This document shows, in pieces, positions 28,462 through 36,009 of a stretch of DNA of 64,000 bases. Within the stretch, counting starts at the first letter, position 1. Each line of letters opens with the position of its first letter. This DNA comes from Leptospira neocaledonica (GTDB lineage Bacteria > Spirochaetota > Leptospiria > Leptospirales > Leptospiraceae), in assembly GCF_002812205.1 (NCBI RefSeq), contig NZ_NPEA01000009.1:1-64000 (forward strand). The letters are read 5' to 3'. The notes under the pieces are model-generated. The model was not told the origin of the DNA. It searched no databases and worked only from the letters and a program-made list of their open reading frames with translations. A program made the position numbers and the translations under genes.

Positions 28462-30224
28462 GGTCCAATCTCCAAAGCCAACATTGCCAAATCGTCGTTA
28501 TGTTTTCCGTTTCCGAATTCTAATGCCTTTCTATGAGCTGCTTCCAATAGGGAGCGAGTGTCTCTATCCGCCATTCCTTGGATCCAGTCTAAAAATTCAT
28601 CATAACCGAAAATTTCCCCGAGGCCGTTTTTGACCTCATATAAACCATCAGAATATAAAAGTAATCTGTCAGAAGATTGTAGATCAAAATGATAATCGTT
28701 CAAATGTAATTCTTTTACTGCCAGTAAGATCCTACCTTCTCCTTCCAGAGGGTAAATTTTCCCTCCTCTAAAAATAAGCATGGGATGATGTCCTGCATAA
28801 GAGAATCGAACTCTTTTTTCATTTGGATAAAAACTTACATACACTGCAGAGATATGATGATGCAATACAACTTTGGAAAGCATTTCGTGGATCTCGGATA
28901 AACTTTCTTTGGGAGACAGTCCTTTGTCTGACACGATCTGGAAGGCGATAGAAAGCATTCCTCCCACCATTGCGGAGGCAATTCCATGACCGGAAACATC
29001 TGCAAATAGTATGTCGACTCTGTCCCCAGGATGTTCTATGACTCTCAACATATCGCCGCCCACCTTGTCTATGGGCTGAAAAAAGGAATGAATTCTATAA
29101 GAACCTTTGTCCGGAAATTTTTGGGTAATGATAGAAGCTTGAGTGACTCGAGCAATCTCTAAGTCATTTACAATTTGTGAATATAGCTGGTGGATCTTTT
29201 CTTGAGCTGCCTTCTTCTCCGTGATGTCTCTTAGAAGGTATAATGTTCCGGATTCATTTTCAGTGATCCTGATTTCCGAGACCGTAAGTTCTATAAATTG
29301 TAAGGTTGAGTTGCCTATTAATTGGTAATCTCTAGGGATATGATCCTGTTCCTCTCTATAATTCGCAAAATGCCATTCTGGTCTGAATAATCCTTCTTTA
29401 GAAGGAGAACCATCTAAGATTGCGATTGCGGCTTGGTTTGCAAAAAAGAATTCGTGATTTTCTTTTGTTAGAATGATCCCATCGTGAATGTCCCGGAATA
29501 ATTCTACTGCAATCCTTTCTAAACTGATATTTAAAAAGCCGTAACGTGTGATCGCCACAAAAATAAAGAATGCCTGTATACTGATCGCCGCTGGACTCAA
29601 AGGAACGAATAAAAATCTGCCTTGTTCATCTAAGTTGAATAGCTCTGTATAAGCGCTGATCCCGAGTGCAATCGTTGTGCCCAAGATCCAGTAATTTAGT
29701 TGTTGTCTGATCTTTTTTTGTTTTGTCCTAAATCTTTCTTTTAAAAGAAGATAGAGCCCCCAGATTGCAGGGCCACTGACTGCGACGGAGCTAAATGGAA
29801 CGAATAAAATCCCGGGTTCTAATTCGTAGCCCCAATCGTATAGGATAGAACCCTTGATGATCCAATCCGTGGAAGCGGTCAGAAAAATGGTGAGCACCAC
29901 TGAGAAGCGAAAGAAAGAAAGCAGGATTGTCGAACGAATGTTTAAAAATCTATATACAGTTTCTAAGAATAAAAGCCCGACAGGGATCCAGGTGAAACAG
30001 GAAAGTTTAAAAATTGGAGTCATCCATTCCGGAGGAAGCATACTCCAATATAAAATATAAGAAATTAGCCAAAGATTTAGAAATAGAACGAAGCGTAAGA
30101 AGTCCCTGATAACTGCGCTTCGGAACCTTCTCGCAAAAACATATGAAATAAGAAGAGTATTTATGATTAGAGCGCTTATTGGCAGAAAAAGGTAATAATT
30201 CATAGGCCCGACGCTTCGAGGCAT
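28458..30224 (-). CDS. 7TM-PAS-SpoIIE serine phosphatase (paralogue)
   Basis: A 588-residue paralogue of the adjacent 26671-28461 product with the same order of domains: about seven membrane segments (1-230), PAS (about 235-350), linker EKIHQLYSQIVNDLEIARVTQ and SpoIIE phosphatase with FADVSGHGIASAMVGGM, SDGLYEVKN and NDDLAMLALE. Metal ligands are intact. It is the first gene of the pair. The two sensor halves have diverged more than the catalytic halves, which suggests different signals feeding the same output. Divergent from the zinc-ribbon gene at 30423. Confidence 0.9.
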   Translation of the reverse strand: MPRSVGPMNYYLFLPISALIINTLLISYVFARRFRSAVIRDFLRFVLFLNLWLISYILYWSMLPPEWMTPIFKLSCFTWIPVGLLFLETVYRFLNIRSTILLSFFRFSVVLTIFLTASTDWIIKGSILYDWGYELEPGILFVPFSSVAVSGPAIWGLYLLLKERFRTKQKKIRQQLNYWILGTTIALGISAYTELFNLDEQGRFLFVPLSPAAISIQAFFIFVAITRYGFLNISLERIAVELFRDIHDGIILTKENHEFFFANQAAIAILDGSPSKEGLFRPEWHFANYREEQDHIPRDYQLIGNSTLQFIELTVSEIRITENESGTLYLLRDITEKKAAQEKIHQLYSQIVNDLEIARVTQASIITQKFPDKGSYRIHSFFQPIDKVGGDMLRVIEHPGDRVDILFADVSGHGIASAMVGGMLSIAFQIVSDKGLSPKESLSEIHEMLSKVVLHHHISAVYVSFYPNEKRVRFSYAGHHPMLIFRGGKIYPLEGEGRILLAVKELHLNDYHFDLQSSDRLLLYSDGLYEVKNGLGEIFGYDEFLDWIQGMADRDTRSLLEAAHRKALEFGNGKHNDDLAMLALEIGP

Positions 30225-30384
30225 CCTAACCGGGTCCTAATTCGGAATCAATCCCGAATGACTTGTCGACGGACCTTTTTTAGGCCGGAAAACCATAGTT
30301 TTTAGAGAGTTTAAAATCCTGGAAAATTAGGATTTGTTTATTAAGAAAATGAATTGCGTTAGACGACATTGTGTATAGGATTGA

Positions 30385-30405
30385 CGCGACTAACGCTCCG
30401 TCGCG
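30385..30405 (+). promoter_or_regulatory. Hairpin upstream of zinc-ribbon gene
   Basis: CGCGAC, nine-base loop, GTCGCG: a perfect six-pair GC stem. It ends a few bases before the GAGGA ribosome site for the ATG at 30423. It may be part of a short GC-rich intergenic repeat or influence translation; no further support. Confidence 0.35.
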
Positions 30406-30422
30406 GCCAAGAGGAAAATCAA

Positions 30423-30980
30423 ATGAGTGGACTGGATCCGGTAGGAACGATGGAACCTAGCTCCGATTATTTGATCCAAGAATCAGCATCTTATCTTCCT
30501 AAAGAGGCACCCATACTTTCCCTAAAAGGAGTAACTCTTACTCCTGTATGTATTTGCCCTGAATGTGGTATAATTAGCAAAACTCCTTGGTATAAATCTA
30601 GAGGAAGGCTCAGAGATTGGGCAGGTTTTTTGGAAGAAGTCAGACATATCATCTGTTCCAACGAGTCCTGCCAGACAAAATATCCCCCTAAATACCTAAT
30701 GGATTTCCCAAAAGGGATTAGTATTTTAAATAAATCGAATTTACTTAAGTCATTAAAGTCTTGGTTCGAGGAGTTTTCCGGAAGAGAGATCGTTTGGGCA
30801 GAAGAAGAGGAATCAGATTCTCTACATTGGGATCCATTCTTTCAATCCGTACCAAACTGGGCGGATCATATTCCTATGCATCTGTTTGTGAATATTCTGC
30901 GTTATACGCCCCCAAAGGATCTGGAAGGGATCCTTTTAGGAAGGAAGGGAATTCCACTTTTCGGCGGATTTAAACTTTAA
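30423..30980 (+). CDS. Zinc-ribbon-like hypothetical protein
   Basis: A 185-residue protein. The ATG at 30423 has GAGGA eight bases upstream, so an in-frame TTG at 30369 is less likely. The middle has two Cys pairs, CICPEC and, about 40 residues later, CSNESC, a likely zinc site. No membrane segment or known family. The C-terminal third is Trp-rich and acidic. Converges with ribF, with a GC-rich repeat stretch in between. Confidence 0.7.
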   Translation: MSGLDPVGTMEPSSDYLIQESASYLPKEAPILSLKGVTLTPVCICPECGIISKTPWYKSRGRLRDWAGFLEEVRHIICSNESCQTKYPPKYLMDFPKGISILNKSNLLKSLKSWFEEFSGREIVWAEEEESDSLHWDPFFQSVPNWADHIPMHLFVNILRYTPPKDLEGILLGRKGIPLFGGFKL

Positions 30981-30999
30981 GAAAATCTCATAATCGGGC

Positions 31000-31058
31000 T
31001 CTGCCGGTTTCAGGAGCGACGCAGACTATTGTCCGCTACGCGAGCTTCAGGCGGGCCG
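31000..31058. repeat. GC-rich intergenic repeat-like stretch
   Basis: A short GC-rich segment between convergent genes, with CCGCTACGCGAGC and AGGCGGGCC wording similar in style to 41745-41822 and 53698-53776. Only fragments match, so membership of the same repeat family is tentative. Confidence 0.3.
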
Positions 31059-31059
31059 A

Positions 31060-32004
31060 CTATCTTTCTTGCAGGATCTTTCGGGAAAGAGTCTCGTCTT
31101 TCTTTAATTGGGAAATCAGAGCATCCACGCCCGGGAATTTGATCTCTTCTCTGATCTTTTTAGTAAAGATTACGTTTACCTTCTTTCCGTAGATATCATC
31201 CGAAAAATCGAATATATGACTTTCTAATGTGACTGCTTGGTCACCAAATGTAGGATTATTTCCAATATTGATCATAGAAGGATAGGTTTTCCCTTCGATC
31301 TCCGTTCTTCCTGCGTAAACACCGACTCCCGGAAGAATGAGCTCCGGTAAAGGTTGCACATTAGCTGTAGGAAATCCTATGGTTCTTCCTCTTTGATGGC
31401 CTTGTACAACAGTTCCAGTGACCGAGAATTCTCGGCCGAGACATTCTTCAGCTTCTTCTACCTTACCTTCTCTCAATAAGGAGCGAATATGGGAGCTAGA
31501 AAGTTTTGTGGTGCCAAGATACACAGGATCCAATTTTTCCAGATCATATCCATACTCGGAAGAATACTTTTTGAGAAGTTCGTAATCTCCTCTTCTTCCT
31601 TTTCCGAAACAATGATTGAATCCGATCAGAATGGATTTTGCTTCCAGTTGGTTGATTAAGATCTCTTTTAGGAATGTCTCCGCCTCTATTTGGGCGAATT
31701 CCAAAGTGAATGGGACAACGACTAGCCAGTCAATCCCATAAGATTCTATTAAATTTTCCTTATCTGCTTGGGTGGTGATCCCTCCCAGGTCCTTGTCTTT
31801 TCCTAAAACTAAAGCAGGGTTGGGATGATATGTGACGACACAAGAAGGAAGGCCTTTTTCCAGGGAAATTTCCTTGGTTCTTTCTAAAAGAGCCTGGTGG
31901 CCCAGATGGATCCCGTCAAAATTCCCCAAAGTTACGACTGTGGAAGTCTTTAGGTTGCTTTTTAAGTTCTCCAGACTTCTAAGAATTTTCAAGTTTCTCT
32001 CCAA
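31060..32004 (-). CDS. ribF: Bifunctional riboflavin kinase/FAD synthetase
   Basis: A 314-residue RibF. The N-terminal adenylyltransferase has TLGNFDGIHLGHQALL (about 22-37) with its HxGH, and SSSHIRSLLREGKV near 170. The C-terminal riboflavin kinase domain opens with GRTIGFPTANV (about 205-215) and continues through GVYAG and NIGNNPTFG. It converts riboflavin to FMN and then FAD. Both active sites look intact. Divergent from the exported protein gene at 32028, with only 23 bases between starts. Confidence 0.96.
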   Translation of the reverse strand: MERNLKILRSLENLKSNLKTSTVVTLGNFDGIHLGHQALLERTKEISLEKGLPSCVVTYHPNPALVLGKDKDLGGITTQADKENLIESYGIDWLVVVPFTLEFAQIEAETFLKEILINQLEAKSILIGFNHCFGKGRRGDYELLKKYSSEYGYDLEKLDPVYLGTTKLSSSHIRSLLREGKVEEAEECLGREFSVTGTVVQGHQRGRTIGFPTANVQPLPELILPGVGVYAGRTEIEGKTYPSMINIGNNPTFGDQAVTLESHIFDFSDDIYGKKVNVIFTKKIREEIKFPGVDALISQLKKDETLSRKILQER

Positions 32005-32027
32005 AGGACGGTCGATATTCTAAAAAG

Positions 32028-32651
32028 ATGGACTGGCGCCGAATTGCAATACTCTTATTCTTAATTCTTGCCGCTGCCGGACAGGGTCCGATCAGTCAGG
32101 AAAATCGGAAAACGAAAAATTTTGAGAATTTCTCCAAACCGATGGGGGGAGAAAACTATATTTCTGAAGATTATAAAACCTTCCCCGAACTTTCGATTTG
32201 GGCCTATCATAATGGTCTGAAATTAGCTCCGGACAGAAAAGATCCTGCCCCTGGTGCCGGAACCGGCCGACTATTTGACAACCAATGTAGAATGGTCCCA
32301 GAAACAGGGTTGGATATACTACTCATTGCAGATTCGAATAGAAAAGACATTATCTATGTTTATTTCGATCTAACCTACTTTTCTAAGACTGAAAATGCGG
32401 CGATTTTACCGGATAGAGAGCTCAGAATTTCTGCAAACGGAATCTTGAAAAGAACAGTCCGCTTTCCGGATGCAAATTTATACTCCAAATCTATCTATGC
32501 AGGAACTCCTCCAGTGTATATAACAGTGGACCCATCCGAGTTAAGAGAAGGTAGGCTGAATTTGAATCTTACGCCGCTTGCAGGAGAAAAGGGTAGGTTT
32601 TGGGGAGTTTGGGACGTGTTTTTGTCCTACACTGCCCCGGAATATCCTTGA
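32028..32651 (+). CDS. Exported hypothetical protein
   Basis: A 207-residue protein with an N-terminal signal sequence (about 1-22, AILLFLILAAAGQG). The mature part is likely beta-rich (for example IIYVYFDLTYFS, RELRISANGILKRTV) and has one Cys. Not recognised; the composition fits a periplasmic or surface protein. Stop codon four bases from the convergent STAS gene. Confidence 0.72.
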   Translation: MDWRRIAILLFLILAAAGQGPISQENRKTKNFENFSKPMGGENYISEDYKTFPELSIWAYHNGLKLAPDRKDPAPGAGTGRLFDNQCRMVPETGLDILLIADSNRKDIIYVYFDLTYFSKTENAAILPDRELRISANGILKRTVRFPDANLYSKSIYAGTPPVYITVDPSELREGRLNLNLTPLAGEKGRFWGVWDVFLSYTAPEYP

Positions 32652-32655
32652 AAGG

Positions 32656-32988
32656 TCAAGGAAACTGGCTGGTGAATTCGGACTCTGAAAGAGTTTGGAA
32701 GTAAGAAGTCAGTCCTGCCACTTTGAACACTTTTTCGATCGCAGGTTTCATGTTTGCGATGAAAAATTTTCCGCTCAATTCTTGGACATAATTCAATTGT
32801 TTAATCAGCATTCCGATCCCAGAGGAGTCGATGTAGTTTAACTTTTCGAGGTTGATCACAACGTTATTGTTAGTTCGATCAATATTCTGTTCGAAAAAGT
32901 TTTTGAGATCTATGGACGTATAGATGTCCAGACTCCCGGAGAGGCTGATTATATTTGTTTCGCTGGATTTTCTAATGCTGATTTCCAT
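32656..32988 (-). CDS. STAS-domain anti-sigma factor antagonist
   Basis: A 110-residue SpoIIAA/RsbV-like protein. The phospho-acceptor Ser lies in the motif YIDSSGIGMLIKQL (about residues 55-65). The start SGSLDIYTSIDLKNFF is the usual first strand and helix. It is switched by a serine kinase of RsbW type and by SpoIIE phosphatases. In this window the two SpoIIE phosphatases (26671-30224) and the ATPases at 54584 and 58333 are possible partners. No sigma factor gene is nearby. Confidence 0.92.
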   Translation of the reverse strand: MEISIRKSSETNIISLSGSLDIYTSIDLKNFFEQNIDRTNNNVVINLEKLNYIDSSGIGMLIKQLNYVQELSGKFFIANMKPAIEKVFKVAGLTSYFQTLSESEFTSQFP

Positions 32989-33105
32989 ATCCGTCCCTTC
33001 CCTTTTCGTAGAATCCGGCCGGAATTCAACGAATTTTTAGGAAAATTCCGGGCTTTTTGACGGAATGGACGACACTAAATATAGGAAATCGTCCGGACTT
33101 TACGA

Positions 33106-33798
33106 ATGAAGCAACCGTTCATCTTACTTCTTTTGATCTCCATATTCAGTTGGGAAATATTTTCTCAGGACTTCGAGAAGGACGGTCAGATCAAAATCCT
33201 TCCTTACGAACCTATGCAGGTCCGAGACATAGAAGGACTTACAAAAGATATCAAAGACTTTCATAAAAGAATCGAGGATATGCTCCCTTTCTTAAATAGA
33301 AGGAAAAAAATTATTGATAATGAGTATTTCCAATTTGTTCCTGCGATGGAAAATTTTAATTTCCCGGTTCGTGACAGGTTTTTAGTAGATAAAAAGTTTT
33401 ATCTAAAAGTTTCAGGGGGAGAAGGTTCCCTAAAATTGGACGGAGTCCGCTTTATCACTAGAAAATCTCTGGTTACCAAGCTCAGACCGATTAACGACGA
33501 GATCGGGGAATTAAAAAACGAGAAGGTCGTGGCCTCCGATATTTCTAATATTGTTTTAGTAGTAAAAAGAAAAACGGATGCGGGAACCAAAGAAGAAGTA
33601 TATAGTCTTGGAAATATTAGGAGCCCGAATCAAAGGGTCAAATTTGTCCGTTCTTATCGCGACAATCTTGCAGAAGTGATTCAAGCTATAGACAAGTATG
33701 TGGAAGGAACGATCCGAGCAGACGGAAAAGATGTGGATACCATGTTGGATGGTTTGGATAGCGGCGGTTCCTTCCAAGAATATAATTCGAATCGTTAA
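33106..33798 (+). CDS. Periplasmic hypothetical protein
   Basis: A 230-residue protein with a cleavable signal peptide (about 1-20, ending WEIFSQ). The mature part is mixed alpha/beta and basic. A helix-rich start (DIEGLTKDIKDFHKRIEDM) is followed by VRDRFLVDKKFYLKVSGGEGSLKLDG and later a helix (NLAEVIQAIDKYVEG). No named family recognised. A flagellar or envelope role could be considered in this kind of organism, but nothing here shows it. It is followed 27 bases later by the J-domain gene. Confidence 0.75.
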   Translation: MKQPFILLLLISIFSWEIFSQDFEKDGQIKILPYEPMQVRDIEGLTKDIKDFHKRIEDMLPFLNRRKKIIDNEYFQFVPAMENFNFPVRDRFLVDKKFYLKVSGGEGSLKLDGVRFITRKSLVTKLRPINDEIGELKNEKVVASDISNIVLVVKRKTDAGTKEEVYSLGNIRSPNQRVKFVRSYRDNLAEVIQAIDKYVEGTIRADGKDVDTMLDGLDSGGSFQEYNSNR

Positions 33799-33825
33799 AT
33801 CGATTTTAGAGTCTAAAATTTTACC

Positions 33826-34494
33826 ATGAGTTCGGCCTGGACAGATCATTATAAGGTCCTTGGCCTGAACTACGGTGCCAGCCCCGAGTCCATCAAACAT
33901 AGATATAGAGAACTCGCCAAAATATTTCATCCTGATAATCTGCTTACCGGTTCTAAACCCGTGTTCTTAAAAGTTGTGGAATCTTATCAGGTGCTTTCCA
34001 AACCGGAAGAACGTTCTCGTTTTGATCAAGAATTTAAGATCAGAAAGAAACAAGAACATGCAAAAAATGGAATTCACCTGATCCCACCTTCCAGGATCGT
34101 ATTCGCTACCCAGGCGGTTGAATTTGCGAGAAGGGGTCTTCTTCGTGCCGGAATGAGAAGTAGGGACCGCAAAAAATATACAGGTATCTATCATGATATT
34201 CGGATCTGTCTCAAACCCGAAGAGTTATTGGGTAGAATATTCGCAGCCATTCCTTTGGTAGTCAGATCTATCTGTCCGGAATGCAGAGGTTCCGATCTAA
34301 ACTGTTCTTCCTGTGGTGGAAAGGGGAGTTATAAAAGTTACAGATACCTAAAATGGAGTCCCGAACCGGGAAGTTTAGTCCCTGGTAGGATCTATACTTT
34401 GGATTTATCCGGCTTTCGCCCTGACGCATTTACTCATTTCAAAAAGAGGATCTTAAAAGTTAAAATTGAACTCTTCCAGGGTCAAAAAAAATAG
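33826..34494 (+). CDS. J-domain protein with single zinc-binding half-site
   Basis: A 222-residue J-domain protein. The J domain occupies residues about 6-72, with the HPD tripeptide in KIFHPDNLL that stimulates DnaK. The C-terminal part has CPEC and CSSCGGKG, two Cys pairs resembling half of the DnaJ zinc region, then a beta-rich end. It lacks the Gly/Phe region and the full substrate-binding domain, so it is not the general DnaJ but a specialised co-chaperone. The client is unknown. Seven bases before manA; co-transcription likely. Confidence 0.88.
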   Translation: MSSAWTDHYKVLGLNYGASPESIKHRYRELAKIFHPDNLLTGSKPVFLKVVESYQVLSKPEERSRFDQEFKIRKKQEHAKNGIHLIPPSRIVFATQAVEFARRGLLRAGMRSRDRKKYTGIYHDIRICLKPEELLGRIFAAIPLVVRSICPECRGSDLNCSSCGGKGSYKSYRYLKWSPEPGSLVPGRIYTLDLSGFRPDAFTHFKKRILKVKIELFQGQKK

Positions 34495-34500
34495 GTATAT

Positions 34501-35493
34501 ATGCAGAAGGTTTTAAAATTCGAGCCCATCTATAAGGAAAAAGTCTGGGGCGGCAGAAAATTAGAAACCGTATTGGGACGAAATATCCCTTCGGGAGATA
34601 TTGGAGAGTCCTGGGAAATTTCGGATTACGGTTCCGATCTTTCCAAAATTACGAATGGAGAATGTTCCGGAAAAACTTTTAGGGAAGTATATACCGGAGA
34701 TTATGAGTCGGTACTTGGAAAACCTTTTAAAGGACAGAGTTTCCCTTTATTGATCAAATTGATTGATGCTAAGGAAAAATTATCCGTACAAGTGCATCCT
34801 GACGACGCATACGCGGAGAAGTTCGATCCTGAAAGTGCAGGCAAAAAAGAAGCCTGGACAGTTTTACAAGCAGACAAGGGTTCCAAACTAGTTTGCGGAT
34901 TTTCCAAACAAACTAATAAAGAAGAATTTTCAGAATACGTACAAACAAACCGAGTCGAAGAAATTCTAAACGAAGTAGAAGTAAAAGAACTAGATTCTTT
35001 TCTGCTGAACCCGGGGAGGATACACGCAATCGGAGGCGGTATCCTCCTGATGGAAGTCCAACAATCATCCGATTCAACTTATAGAGTATACGATTACGGA
35101 AGACCTAGAGAGTTACATCTCAAGAAGGCATTGGATGTTTTGGATTTTTCTTCTGCAGATCCTAAGGATAGATTGAGCCCTAAACAAATTGATTCTTTCG
35201 AATTGAATCGTTCCGTTCTAACTGCAAACGATAAGTTTCGGATGGAAATTCTGGAAATTGATTCTAACAAGAAATTTGTTCTGCCTTCTTTTTCTTCGGA
35301 GCCCGTGTTCCATGTTTTGATGGTTCTTAACGGAGAATGTAAATTGGAGGATTTGGATCTTAAAACGGGGGATACTGTTTTAGTCACTGCTTCCGGAATC
35401 AAAGAAGGAGTTACTTGCGAATCTAAATCTTCTTTCTTACGTTTGGCCTGGTCCGGTCCGGGTTCCGATTGGATCCAATATACTTCAGTATGA
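34501..35493 (+). CDS. manA: Mannose-6-phosphate isomerase (class I)
   Basis: A 330-residue short-form phosphomannose isomerase that interconverts mannose-6-phosphate and fructose-6-phosphate. Zinc ligands are visible in LSVQVHPDDAYAEK (His and neighbours), a Glu in SAGKKEAWTVL and a His in LNPGRIHAIGGGILLMEVQQ. The basic residue follows in TYRVYDYGR. Full length for the short class. It feeds GDP-mannose and glycan synthesis. The stop codon overlaps the ATG of the HNH gene. Confidence 0.94.
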   Translation: MQKVLKFEPIYKEKVWGGRKLETVLGRNIPSGDIGESWEISDYGSDLSKITNGECSGKTFREVYTGDYESVLGKPFKGQSFPLLIKLIDAKEKLSVQVHPDDAYAEKFDPESAGKKEAWTVLQADKGSKLVCGFSKQTNKEEFSEYVQTNRVEEILNEVEVKELDSFLLNPGRIHAIGGGILLMEVQQSSDSTYRVYDYGRPRELHLKKALDVLDFSSADPKDRLSPKQIDSFELNRSVLTANDKFRMEILEIDSNKKFVLPSFSSEPVFHVLMVLNGECKLEDLDLKTGDTVLVTASGIKEGVTCESKSSFLRLAWSGPGSDWIQYTSV

Positions 35494-35780
35494 ACGGCCC
35501 AGGAGAATATTCGGAAGAACCTCTTCTTTGGGTAAGCGAATCCGAAATCAAAAAACAAAGACAGATCGCAAAAGAGTTACGAAAAACTCCTTGGTGGAGA
35601 AAGAAAAAAGCGGACGGGATCTGCCACTACTGCGGTAAAAAATTTCCGCCTGACGAACTCACGATGGATCATCTGATCCCTTTGGCAAAAGGTGGAAAGT
35701 CAATTAAAGCAAATTTGGTTCCTGCATGTAAGGACTGCAATAATTCTAAGAAGAATAAACTTCCTTTCGAAGAGTTTTGA
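35490..35780 (+). CDS. HNH endonuclease-like protein
   Basis: A 96-residue HNH-family protein. The ATG at 35490 overlaps the manA stop (ATGA), which favours it over an upstream TTG. The HNH core has CHYCGKKF, then the catalytic TMDHLIPLAKGG, then NLVPACKDCNNSKKN. Zinc pairs and the His are all present, so it should be a nuclease. Small stand-alone HNH proteins like this are common in bacteria and their target is unknown. Nothing nearby suggests a restriction or intron system. Confidence 0.9.
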   Translation: MNGPGEYSEEPLLWVSESEIKKQRQIAKELRKTPWWRKKKADGICHYCGKKFPPDELTMDHLIPLAKGGKSIKANLVPACKDCNNSKKNKLPFEEF

Positions 35781-35786
35781 TTCTTC

Positions 35787-35999
35787 TTACCAACAATGAA
35801 AATGGTAAACTGCCTCTAAAAGATATAGATCGCATACATTTTGATTATTTTGATTTGCTAAACATGCGGCCTCTAAGATCTCCGCAGTTTTTTTGTCACT
35901 CGGGGTGGACCTACTACAGTCCTGTTTCCCTCCGGAATTACAATTGAAAGATCCGATTAGAATAAATAAGATACATACAGAAAAGAATATATTATGCAT
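35787..35999 (-). CDS. Small Cys-containing lipoprotein
   Basis: A 70-residue predicted lipoprotein. The ATG at 35999 is chosen because it opens a signal peptide (MHNIFFSVCILFILIGSFNC) with the lipidated Cys at about residue 20; an upstream in-frame start would add 14 residues. The mature part has four further Cys, which may form disulfides in the periplasm. No family recognised. Ten bases downstream of the hybrid kinase gene on the same strand. Confidence 0.6.
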   Translation of the reverse strand: MHNIFFSVCILFILIGSFNCNSGGKQDCSRSTPSDKKTAEILEAACLANQNNQNVCDLYLLEAVYHFHCW

Positions 36000-36009
36000 T
36001 TTTAATGGG

